Assembly (NCBI GenBank): GCA_000437515.1
Contig: FR898436.1
Span: forward strand, 1 to 5,495
DNA: 5,495 nucleotides
Direction: 5' to 3'
Source of the DNA: Acidiphilium sp. CAG:727
Lineage (GTDB): Bacteria > Bacillota > Clostridia > Christensenellales > Borkfalkiaceae
Numbering within the stretch: the first letter of the stretch is position 1; each line of letters begins with the position of its first letter. Below the pieces are notes generated by a model. It did no database searches and had not been told where the DNA came from. It saw only the letters and a list, made by a program, of their open reading frames with translations. Position numbers and translations under genes: made by a program. Positions 1 through 5,488 of this stretch are shown here, piece by piece.

Positions 1-3
1 CAG

Positions 4-51
4 CCGCCCCGACCATTATTGCGGAGATTGCCGCAATAATGGTCGGGGCGG
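4..51. repeat. Perfect 21-bp inverted repeat (hairpin)
   Basis: The arms at 4-24 and 31-51 are exact reverse complements, separated by a 6-nt loop (agattg). The stem begins with a GC-rich CCGCCCC block and has an AT-containing middle. On the plus strand the right arm is followed by aaaacgtta, so there is no U tract and it is not a standard terminator for a rightward transcript. The other flank is cut by the window edge after three bases. It could be a U-less transcription stop for an upstream gene, a processing hairpin, or a dispersed palindrome. The structure is certain; the role is not. Confidence 0.6.
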
Positions 52-83
52 AAAACGTTATGGTATTTATCGCGGGTAATCGG

Positions 84-112
84 TTGCGTTTTGCGGCGAA
101 ATTTGCTACAAT
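84..112 (+). promoter_or_regulatory. Probable promoter of prmA-mtaB (extended -10)
   Basis: TTGCGT (84-89) and TACAAT (107-112) are separated by 17 bp. A TG dinucleotide at 104-105 gives an extended -10 element, which can offset the weak -35 (3 of 6 consensus bases). Transcription would be expected to start around 118-120, only a few bases before the prmA ATG at 122. No other promoter-like pair was noticed between the hairpin and the gene, but an upstream operon promoter outside the window cannot be excluded. Confidence 0.55.
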
Positions 113-121
113 ATAGGCGTT

Positions 122-1069
122 ATGAAATTCGTTGAAGTTACCGTTTCTACGGCAAGCGACGCGCAGGAACTCGTCGCGGATATTATGTGGAGTTACACTA
201 ATTACGGCGTTGCCATAAGCGACGCGCTCGACGTTAAAGAACTCGTCGAAAACAGGCGCGACACCTGGGACTATATAGACGAAAAAGTCCTTGAAGAAAT
301 GAACGCCGACGTTACGCTCGTAAAGGCGTATATCGCGCTCGACGTGGCGGACGAAACTATCGCCAAGATAGAAAACGACCTTGCCGGACTTAAAAAACGT
401 TCGGAAGGGTTTATCGGAACGGGAAGTCTGGAACTCGTAAAAAGAACGGTAGACGGCGACGACTGGATAGAGATATGGCGCAAGCACTATAAACCCATGA
501 AATTCGGCAATATAGTCGTTTGCCCCGCCTGGATAAAGTACGACGAAAAACCGGGCGAAACGAAAATTTTAATCGACAGCAATATGGCGTTCGGAACCGG
601 CGAACACGAAACCACGTCTATGGTGCTTGAAATGATGCAGGAGTATATAGCCGACGCGGAAACGGTTATCGACGTAGGCACGGGCAGCGGAATTTTAGGC
701 ATAGCCGCCGCCAAACTCGGCGCGAAAAAGGTATTTATGACCGATATAGATTACGTAGCCGTGAAAACCGCCTCGCATAACGCCGAAATGAACGGGGTTA
801 AAGAGAAGTGCGAAGTCTGCCTTAACGATCTTCTTAAAGAAAAGCAAGTAAAGGGCGAACTCGTGCTTGCCAACATTACGGCGGACGTGTTGTTGATTTT
901 GTCGCGCGATATAGTAAACCACGTCGATAAAAACGGCGTGATGATTATGAGCGGAATTATCAAAGGCAGGGTAGACGAAGTCGTAGAAAGGTATACTTCG
1001 CTCGGCTTTACGCTCGAAAAGAGAAAGGACAAAGGCGAATGGATAGCGATCGCGATGAGAAAAATATGA
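122..1069 (+). CDS. prmA: Ribosomal protein L11 methyltransferase PrmA
   Basis: This 315-aa protein is a cytoplasmic SAM-dependent methyltransferase; the family methylates ribosomal protein L11 (RplK) at several amino groups. The N-terminal substrate-recognition region (about 1-110) is followed by the family stretch DDWIEIWRKHYKP (113-125). The signature AFGTGEHETT lies at 156-165, the SAM-binding motif I DVGTGSGIL at 184-192, an acidic motif II region MTDID at 206-210, and the catalytic-loop-like VLANITADVL at 248-257. Length is normal for the family. The start has only a weak AGG (115-117) four bases upstream, so initiation may be leaderless or nearly so. The last four bases overlap mtaB (ATGA), suggesting translational coupling. 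No disruption is seen, and the identification is secure from the motifs. Confidence 0.96.
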   Translation: MKFVEVTVSTASDAQELVADIMWSYTNYGVAISDALDVKELVENRRDTWDYIDEKVLEEMNADVTLVKAYIALDVADETIAKIENDLAGLKKRSEGFIGTGSLELVKRTVDGDDWIEIWRKHYKPMKFGNIVVCPAWIKYDEKPGETKILIDSNMAFGTGEHETTSMVLEMMQEYIADAETVIDVGTGSGILGIAAAKLGAKKVFMTDIDYVAVKTASHNAEMNGVKEKCEVCLNDLLKEKQVKGELVLANITADVLLILSRDIVNHVDKNGVMIMSGIIKGRVDEVVERYTSLGFTLEKRKDKGEWIAIAMRKI

Positions 1070-2301
1070 AAGCGGTAGTATTTACGCTCGGTTGCAAGGT
1101 CAACAGTTGCGAAAGCGCGTCGCTCGTAAACGGGTTGCAGAGTATCGGCTACGAAACGAGCGACGAACTCTCTTACGCCGATTTGTATATCATAAACACC
1201 TGCGCCGTTACCGCCGAAGCGGAAAAGAAATCTCGTCAGGCGATAGCGCGGGCGAGAAAATTCAACCCCGACTGCAAGATAATAGTTACGGGGTGCGCTT
1301 CCGAAAAAGCGCCGAAAGATTTTCTTGCAAAAAACAACGTAACGCTCGTAACGGGCGCGAAGTCGAAAGACAAGATTTTGTCTATGCTTTCCGAAAGCGG
1401 GGAAAGGCTCGAAGAAAAAGACGAGTATTACGAAGAATATCTGCCCGCTAAAACGGACAGAGAAAGGGCGTTTATAAAAGTGCAGGACGGTTGCGATAAT
1501 TTTTGCAGTTACTGCATTATACCCTATCTGCGCGGCAGGTCGCGGTCGAGAAAAGCCGAAAACGTAGTAAAAGAAATCGAGTATCTCGCGCCGTGCGAAT
1601 CGGTTATTACGGGCATAAATCTGTCGGCTTACGACAAAAAGGGCAACGGGCTTAAAGGGCTTATAGGCGAACTTACGAACGTTGATTGCAGAATAAGGCT
1701 CGGCTCGCTCGAAGTAAACGTTATAACTCCCGAATTTTTACAAAGTCTTAAAAAATTAAAGGACTTCGCCCCGCATTTTCACCTTTCGTTGCAGTCGGGT
1801 AGCAACGCCGTTCTTAAAAGCATGAACCGCCACTACACGAGGGAAGAATTTCTCGAAAAATGTAAACTCATACGCGAATATTTCCCGACGGCGGCAATCA
1901 CTACGGATATTATAGTCGGTTACTCGACGGAAAGCGAAAAAGACTTCGAAGACAGCGTTGATTTAGCCGAAAAAGCGGAGTTTGCGGATATACATTGCTT
2001 CCCGTATTCTGTGCGAAGCGGAACGGTCGGGGCGAAACTCAAAGAGTTGCCCACGGAAGTCAAAAACGAGCGTATGAAACGCCTTACCGAAGTTAAAAAC
2101 AAACTTAAAAACGCCTTTATAGAGCGAAACATCGGTATTATCGGCGAATTTATCCCCGAAGAAAAAGACGACGGATATTCAGTTGGTTACACCGGCAATT
2201 ACATACGCTGTTACGTTAAAGGCGATGCGGGGAGAGGTAAGTTCAGGGTGAAACTTATCCGCCCGTTCAAAGACGGCGCGCTTGCCGAAATTGCGAAATA
2301 A
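1066..2301 (+). CDS. mtaB: tRNA (N6-L-threonylcarbamoyladenosine(37)-C2)-methylthiotransferase MtaB
   Basis: This radical-SAM enzyme family converts t6A37 of ANN-decoding tRNAs to ms2t6A, and 411 aa is a typical length. The N-terminal UPF0004 domain holds cysteines C10 (TLGCKVN), C46 (NTCAVT) and C77 (TGCASE), which bind the auxiliary [4Fe-4S] cluster. The radical-SAM triad C143-x3-C147-x2-C150 lies in DGCDNFCSYCIIPYLRGRSRSR, read here as two overlapping short motifs. HFHLSLQSGS is at 237-246 and a short TRAM-like tail covers about 355-411. I chose ATG 1066 because it gives the family N-terminus MKAVVFTLGCKVN and an ATGA overlap with prmA. An in-frame ATG at 1039, with AAAGG upstream, would add nine polar residues. 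Odd points are GYSTESEKDF (285-294), where relatives usually read GFPGET, and GINLSAYD for the usual GIHLGxYG. The MiaB or RimO subfamilies are less likely given the LGCKVN start. Confidence 0.93.
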   Translation: MKAVVFTLGCKVNSCESASLVNGLQSIGYETSDELSYADLYIINTCAVTAEAEKKSRQAIARARKFNPDCKIIVTGCASEKAPKDFLAKNNVTLVTGAKSKDKILSMLSESGERLEEKDEYYEEYLPAKTDRERAFIKVQDGCDNFCSYCIIPYLRGRSRSRKAENVVKEIEYLAPCESVITGINLSAYDKKGNGLKGLIGELTNVDCRIRLGSLEVNVITPEFLQSLKKLKDFAPHFHLSLQSGSNAVLKSMNRHYTREEFLEKCKLIREYFPTAAITTDIIVGYSTESEKDFEDSVDLAEKAEFADIHCFPYSVRSGTVGAKLKELPTEVKNERMKRLTEVKNKLKNAFIERNIGIIGEFIPEEKDDGYSVGYTGNYIRCYVKGDAGRGKFRVKLIRPFKDGALAEIAK

Positions 2302-2310
2302 AATCAAACG

Positions 2311-2363
2311 AAAACGCCCCTGCGGAGAAATCTTTCCGATTTCCCCGCAGGGGCGGTATTTTT
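2311..2363. terminator. Bidirectional intrinsic terminator between convergent genes
   Basis: The arms at 2315-2332 and 2338-2355 form an 18-bp stem with one A-C mismatch (2326/2344) and a 5-nt loop (tttcc). The outer eleven pairs (cgcccctgcgg / ccgcaggggcg) are very GC-rich. On the plus strand the stem is followed by gtattttt, a U tract that ends mtaB. On the minus strand it is followed by ttttcgttt, a weaker U tract that would end the gene at 2369-3016. Position between two converging stop codons supports use in both directions. Confidence 0.92.
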
Positions 2364-2368
2364 GTAAG

Positions 2369-3016
2369 TCAATACATATACGAAACGTCGGTAACTTCAT
2401 TCCAGATATCTTTTAATAATCTGCTTCCGATATGCGATTCGTTTATAAAATCGTTTTTCGACGTAAATTCTTGTTCCATTTCGTCCGAGCAAAAAACGAT
2501 GGTATCGTCGCCCCTTATAAAAACTTCGTATAGCGTTCCGTCGTGTTTGAAAAGCATTTCGCTATACATATAAAGGGCTTCGATAAAGTCGTTAAAATCG
2601 GGAAGAAATGCTTTGCCCTGCGAATATAATTTTTTTGCTTTGTTGAGAGAAATTAAATGCGGATACATTACTACGTCGGGGTGATCGACTACGAATTTAT
2701 CCTGTTCCCAGCCGCAGTTTTTACATTCTCCGTCGCCGAATTGGTCGATCGCGACTATATTTCCGCATACGTCGCATCTTTTAACGCCCGTTTTCGCGCG
2801 CGGGTCTTCGTAGTCTATAAACTTAAATTGCTTCGGGTCTAATCCGAGAACGTTTCGGTTTTCTTTTTCCCATTGAAATTGTAATCGGTCTTTTGCGGAC
2901 AGGCGATTTTCCCACTCTTCGGAATAAACTCCGTTTTTTAATTTGACGGGATAATCGTATTTCCCCGTGGTCGGGTTATAATAGTTTACTTTTAAGTAAT
3001 AGTTATCTTTTTTCAT
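2369..3016 (-). CDS. Hypothetical protein with four-cysteine zinc-ribbon-like module (CPCC-like)
   Basis: I do not recognise this 215-aa protein by name. The N-terminus is rich in tyrosine and lysine (about 1-30) and is followed by a charged stretch. A CDVCG...CKNCGWEQD module holds C81, C84, C98 and C101 (CxxC-x13-CxxC), which would plausibly bind one zinc ion. CGWEQD followed by a stretch with SLNKAKKLY (123-131) resembles the small cysteine-rich CPCC proteins, though the first knuckle is not CPCC. The C-terminal half is acidic and aromatic, with FNDFIEALYMYSEMLF (141-156) probably helical. There is no signal peptide or membrane segment. I chose the ATG at 3016; the frame stays open upstream to a TTG at 3172, but that 52-residue extension is basic and runs through the inverted-repeat element. 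The gene stands alone, divergent from iscR and convergent with mtaB. Function is unknown. Confidence 0.72.
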   Translation of the reverse strand: MKKDNYYLKVNYYNPTTGKYDYPVKLKNGVYSEEWENRLSAKDRLQFQWEKENRNVLGLDPKQFKFIDYEDPRAKTGVKRCDVCGNIVAIDQFGDGECKNCGWEQDKFVVDHPDVVMYPHLISLNKAKKLYSQGKAFLPDFNDFIEALYMYSEMLFKHDGTLYEVFIRGDDTIVFCSDEMEQEFTSKNDFINESHIGSRLLKDIWNEVTDVSYMY

Positions 3017-3022
3017 ATTCTT

Positions 3023-3028
3023 ATTATG
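3023..3028 (-). promoter_or_regulatory. Possible -10 element for the minus-strand gene
   Basis: Read on the minus strand, CATAAT (3028 to 3023) lies six bases before the ATG at 3016, so a transcript would start at about the start codon itself. No convincing -35 is seen 16-18 bp upstream, and there is no clear Shine-Dalgarno sequence (only aagaa). It also overlaps the end of the left arm of the inverted repeat, so the element may supply the promoter. Weak call. Confidence 0.3.
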
Positions 3029-3307
3029 CCAGACAAGAATAATACGAACCCCGCCAAAACGCCGATATTTCCGTGCTTTTAGGCAAATCCGACTTCGCCC
3101 GTACGGGCGAGTACGAACAAAGCCGTCTTTACCAAAAATCATCGAAAATAGCGGTGTTTTGGTTGCTTGCAAGTCTTGCGTCGCGTTTTTAGGTTAAGAC
3201 GCGGCGCGCGAACGCCTTAATATACAAATATAAGACGGTCGCGGAACAATGTATTAGCCTGAAAACACGGCGCAAGACCGAGGTTCTTATTATTCTTGGC
3301 TGGCATA
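3025..3307. repeat. Element bounded by 26-bp imperfect inverted repeats
   Basis: The arms 3025-3050 and 3282-3307 match as reverse complements at 24 of 26 positions. Further in, 3071-3084 matches the complement of 3257-3270 at 12 of 14, and 3123-3129 matches the complement of 3232-3238 exactly. The whole block could therefore fold as a long interrupted hairpin, or it is a small palindromic repeat element. It contains a 16-bp perfect palindrome (3095-3110), a local hairpin with arms 3131-3137 and 3157-3163, and gcgtc/gacgc at 3178-3182 and 3198-3202. I see no transposase and no credible coding region. A MITE-like or other dispersed repeat is my preferred reading; a structured non-coding RNA is the alternative. 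Target-site duplications were not found by eye. Confidence 0.6.
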
Positions 3308-3374
3308 GCATCAGACGAATAATAGTCAAGACAATTTTACATAGTAAAAAAGTAAAAAAATTTAGTTAAAACGT

Positions 3375-3403
3375 TTGACAAAGCGAAAAACGGGTATTAT
3401 AAT
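3375..3403 (+). promoter_or_regulatory. Consensus housekeeping promoter of the isc operon
   Basis: TTGACA (3375-3380) and TATAAT (3398-3403) are both perfect consensus hexamers with the ideal 17-bp spacer, preceded by A-rich tracts. Transcription should start near 3410, giving a leader of about 37 nt before iscR. Such a strong promoter fits a gene set held down by a repressor, here the Rrf2 protein encoded first in the operon. Confidence 0.92.
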
Positions 3404-3411
3404 GAGTGCGG

Positions 3412-3436
3412 AAATCCTACCGAACGGGTAGGAATT
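3412..3436 (+). promoter_or_regulatory. Probable Rrf2/IscR operator palindrome
   Basis: The arms tcctacc (3415-3421) and ggtagga (3427-3433) are perfect reverse complements around a 5-nt centre, with A/T-rich flanks. The site begins right after the predicted start of transcription and ends just before the AGAGAGA ribosome-binding region (3437-3443). Position and dyad form suit a repressor binding site for the Rrf2-type protein encoded immediately downstream, that is, autoregulation. In RNA the same bases could form a short hairpin next to the ribosome site. Confidence 0.72.
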
Positions 3437-3446
3437 AGAGAGACCG

Positions 3447-3836
3447 ATGAAAATATCTTCCAAAACGCATTACGGAGTTCAGGTGCTTAGCCTTATAGCG
3501 GCGAACGACAAAAGTTTTTCCGCAAAGGAACTCGAAAAATATACGGGCGTTTCGAGCAAGTATCTCGAAAAAGTGCTTAAAATTCTGCTCGGGTGCGGCG
3601 CGCTCGTGTCGCAACGCGGCGCAAGCGGCGGTTATACGCTTGCAAAACCCGCCGAAGAAATCAAAATGGGCAAGGTCGTAAGGGCTCTGGAAGAAGATAA
3701 TATGGAGATTATCGGTTGCGTGAACAAACCCGGGTGTTGCTGTCCGTCGAGCGCGCTCTGGAAAAAGTTATTCGACGGTATCAACGCGATTTTAGACGAC
3801 GTGTCGCTTAAAGACATAGTCGAAGGAAATTTATAA
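3447..3836 (+). CDS. iscR: Rrf2-family transcriptional regulator, IscR-like
   Basis: This 129-aa Rrf2-family winged-helix regulator probably senses Fe-S status and represses the isc operon. The N-terminus MKISSKTHYGVQVL is typical of the family. The helix-turn-helix covers about 25-47 (SAKELEKYTGVSSKYLEKVL) and the wing is QRGASGGYTLAKP (56-68). The dimerisation helix follows, ending ALWKKLFDGINAIL (103-116). Candidate cluster ligands are C91, C97, C98 and C99. E. coli IscR has C92-x5-C98-x5-C104 plus H107; here the second spacer is gone and the residue matching H107 is a serine (S102). C50 is outside the motif. It is the first gene of the operon, with iscS 10 bp downstream. The start has AGAGAGA at 3437-3443, close to the ATG. 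A CymR-like cysteine-metabolism regulator is the alternative, but the cysteines and context favour IscR. Confidence 0.88.
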   Translation: MKISSKTHYGVQVLSLIAANDKSFSAKELEKYTGVSSKYLEKVLKILLGCGALVSQRGASGGYTLAKPAEEIKMGKVVRALEEDNMEIIGCVNKPGCCCPSSALWKKLFDGINAILDDVSLKDIVEGNL

Positions 3837-3846
3837 GAGGTATTAT

Positions 3847-5034
3847 ATGAAAGAGATTTATCTCGATCATGCCGCCACGACGAGAGTCGACGACAGAGTA
3901 GTAGCGAAGATGCTTCCGTACTTTACCGAAGTATACGGTAACCCCAACAGTCAGCACGGTTACGGCAGAAACGCGCAGAAGGCGGTAGACGAAGCGAGAG
4001 ATACCATCGCAAAACTTATCGGCGCGAAACCGGGCGAAATTTATTTCACTTCGGGCGGTACCGAAAGCGACAACTGGGCGCTACGCGGAACGTGTAAAGC
4101 GCTTGCGGGCAAGGGCAAACACGTGATTATTTCGAAGATCGAACACGCGGCTATGCTTACGACCGCTCGCGAACTCGAAAAAGACGGTTTCGAGTTTTCG
4201 TATATAGGCGTCGACAGCGAGGGTTTTATCGATTTAGACGAACTTAAACGCTCTATACGCCCCGATACGATTTTAATCGCCTGTATGATGGCGAACAACG
4301 AAATCGGCACGATAGAGCCGATTAAAGAGATCGTTAAGATTGCGAAAGAGCGTAAAATCGAAGTGTTTACCGACGCCGTTCAGGCAATGGGCGCGTTGGA
4401 TATAAACGTCGACGACTTAGGCGTCGATATGATGAGTTTCTCGTCGCATAAGTTCAACGGTCCCAAAGGAATGGGCGCGCTGTATATAAGAACGGGCGTT
4501 CCGCTCGCAAGGCTTATATCGGGCGGTCATCAGGAAAGAACGAGAAGGGGCGGTACAACCAACGTTCCCGGCGTGGTAGGCTTTGCGGAAGCGTTAAGAC
4601 TTACCAAGGCGACTATGGCGGAAGACGTAAAGTACGTCGCTTCGCTTCGCGACAGATTTATATCGAGAGTACGAAGCGAAATCCCGTATTGCAGGCTCAA
4701 CGGACCGAAAGACGGAAATAAAAGGCTGCCCAACAACGCAGATTTTTCGTTCGACTATATCGAGGGCGAATCGATTTTGTTCAGCCTTGACCTCGCCGGC
4801 ATAGCGGTTTCGTCGGGCTCGGCTTGTTCGTCGGGTTCGCTCGAGCCGTCGCACGTGCTTATCGCTTGCGGAGTGCCCGAAGAAGTCGCGCACGGTTCGA
4901 TAAGATTCACGTTCGGCAAAGAAAATACGGTTGAAGAAGTGGATTACACCGTAGATAAACTAAAAGAAATAGTCGCAAGACTCCGCGCGATGTCGCCCTT
5001 GTTCGACTTGAAAGGAGAAGTCAAAGATGTATAA
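3847..5034 (+). CDS. iscS: Cysteine desulfurase IscS/NifS
   Basis: This 395-aa class V aminotransferase-fold, PLP-dependent enzyme takes sulfur from L-cysteine, giving alanine and an enzyme persulfide for Fe-S assembly and other thio-modifications. Motifs in order are YLDHAATT (5-12), GNPNSQHGYGR (31-41), SGGTESDNWA (69-78), EH with the PLP-stacking H100, MANNEIGT (148-155), TDAVQA (175-180) with D176 and Q179, the PLP lysine K202 in SSHKFNGPKG, and the active-site cysteine C327 in SSGSACSSGSLEPSHVL. AGAGG (3836-3840) lies six bases before the ATG. The stop overlaps iscU by 8 bp. Length and all catalytic residues are normal. The clostridial isc setting favours IscS over a SufS, as SufS enzymes have a different active-site loop. 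The residue T237 in RRGGTTNVPG is often glutamate in relatives, a minor difference. Confidence 0.96.
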   Translation: MKEIYLDHAATTRVDDRVVAKMLPYFTEVYGNPNSQHGYGRNAQKAVDEARDTIAKLIGAKPGEIYFTSGGTESDNWALRGTCKALAGKGKHVIISKIEHAAMLTTARELEKDGFEFSYIGVDSEGFIDLDELKRSIRPDTILIACMMANNEIGTIEPIKEIVKIAKERKIEVFTDAVQAMGALDINVDDLGVDMMSFSSHKFNGPKGMGALYIRTGVPLARLISGGHQERTRRGGTTNVPGVVGFAEALRLTKATMAEDVKYVASLRDRFISRVRSEIPYCRLNGPKDGNKRLPNNADFSFDYIEGESILFSLDLAGIAVSSGSACSSGSLEPSHVLIACGVPEEVAHGSIRFTFGKENTVEEVDYTVDKLKEIVARLRAMSPLFDLKGEVKDV

Positions 5035-5428
5035 CGAAAAAGTAATGGAAGCGTTCAAAAACCCGAAGAACGTAGGCGAAGTAGAAAATTACGACGGACT
5101 CGGCAAGGTCGGCAACGCCGCCTGCGGAGATATAATGCAGATAACTCTGAAAATCGATAACGACGTTATAACCGACGCCAAATTCAAGACCTTCGGATGC
5201 GCGGCGGCAATCGCCACGTCGTCTACCGCCACCGAAATGGTAAAGGGTATGACCGTAGAAGAGGCGTTGAAACTCACCAACAAAAGGGTAGTGGAAGAAC
5301 TCGAAGGGCTGCCGCCGCAGAAAATTCACTGTTCGGTTCTTGCCGAAGAAGCGATTAAAGCGGCAATCGAAGATTACCGCAATAAACAAAAGGGTATAAC
5401 AAAAGAAGAAGACCCCAAGTACGTTTGA
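5027..5428 (+). CDS. iscU: Iron-sulfur cluster scaffold IscU/NifU N-terminal-type protein
   Basis: This 133-aa scaffold accepts sulfur from IscS and assembles Fe-S clusters for delivery to apo-proteins in the cytoplasm. The three conserved cluster cysteines are C33 (NAACGD, with the stabilising D35), C58 (TFGCAAAIATSS) and C102 (KIHCSVLAEEAI). The N-terminus MYNEKVMEAFKNPKNVGE is typical of NifU-like IscU of Firmicutes. The tail after about residue 118 (KGITKEEDPKYV) is charged and probably flexible. A strong Shine-Dalgarno sequence, AAAGGAG (5011-5017), lies nine bases before the ATG inside iscS, and the genes share 8 bp, so translation is likely coupled. The protein is a stand-alone scaffold, lacking the additional NifU domains. 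hscBA, fdx and iscA do not follow, and the operon ends here. Confidence 0.95.
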   Translation: MYNEKVMEAFKNPKNVGEVENYDGLGKVGNAACGDIMQITLKIDNDVITDAKFKTFGCAAAIATSSTATEMVKGMTVEEALKLTNKRVVEELEGLPPQKIHCSVLAEEAIKAAIEDYRNKQKGITKEEDPKYV

Positions 5429-5445
5429 TTTTTCACGGAACGATT

Positions 5446-5488
5446 ACAGTCGCTGCGACCGTTTGGTCGCGGCGGCTGTCGTTTTCTT
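5446..5488 (+). terminator. Intrinsic terminator of the isc operon
   Basis: The arms 5446-5460 and 5465-5479 form a 15-bp stem with two G-U pairs and a gttt loop. The stem is followed by cgttttctt, a U tract. It lies 17 bases after the iscU stop, so iscR-iscS-iscU closes as a three-gene unit, without the mnmA gene that often follows in Firmicutes. Confidence 0.9.

Larger units (their letters stand above)
3017..3446. other. 430-bp gap without a credible gene
   Basis: This divergent spacer contains, in order, the possible promoter of the minus-strand gene, the inverted-repeat element (3025-3307), a small hairpin with arms 3288-3295 and 3317-3324, an A-rich tract (3344-3371) that could act as an UP-like element, the iscR promoter (3375-3403) and the palindromic operator (3412-3436). 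No tRNA cloverleaf, rRNA, CRISPR array or recognisable riboswitch core was seen in it. Confidence 0.7.

Noticed and set aside
1039..1065. Upstream ATG of mtaB at 1039
   Set aside because: It would add nine polar residues before the family N-terminus and enlarge the overlap with prmA. ATG 1066 gives a 4-bp ATGA overlap. It is not fully excluded, because AAAGG lies just upstream.
1092..1451. 119-codon open frame inside mtaB on the plus strand
   Set aside because: It is arginine- and lysine-rich out-of-frame translation of mtaB with no family features.
2657..2842. 61-codon plus-strand frame opposite the zinc-ribbon gene
   Set aside because: It lies fully antisense to a longer frame that has an ordered cysteine motif, and shows no recognisable features of its own.
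3017..3172. 52-residue N-terminal extension of the minus-strand gene from a TTG start at 3172
   Set aside because: It is strongly basic, runs through the inverted-repeat element, and lacks a ribosome site. The ATG at 3016 gives a more ordinary protein start.
3335..3349. Small ttttac-ata-gtaaaa hairpin upstream of the isc promoter
   Set aside because: It is only six A/T-rich pairs in an A-rich tract, easily due to chance, and is not counted as a regulatory site.
3017..3446. tRNA, tmRNA, SRP RNA, RNase P RNA, riboswitch or CRISPR in the divergent spacer
   Set aside because: I looked for tRNA arms, the SRP GGAAG core, RNase P conserved blocks and regularly spaced direct repeats, and saw none.
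5021..5389. Long antisense frame opposite iscU
   Set aside because: Frames opposite the genes arise from the codon pattern of the real genes; this one has no motifs and no ribosome site. The same holds for the shorter antisense frames opposite prmA, mtaB, iscR and iscS.
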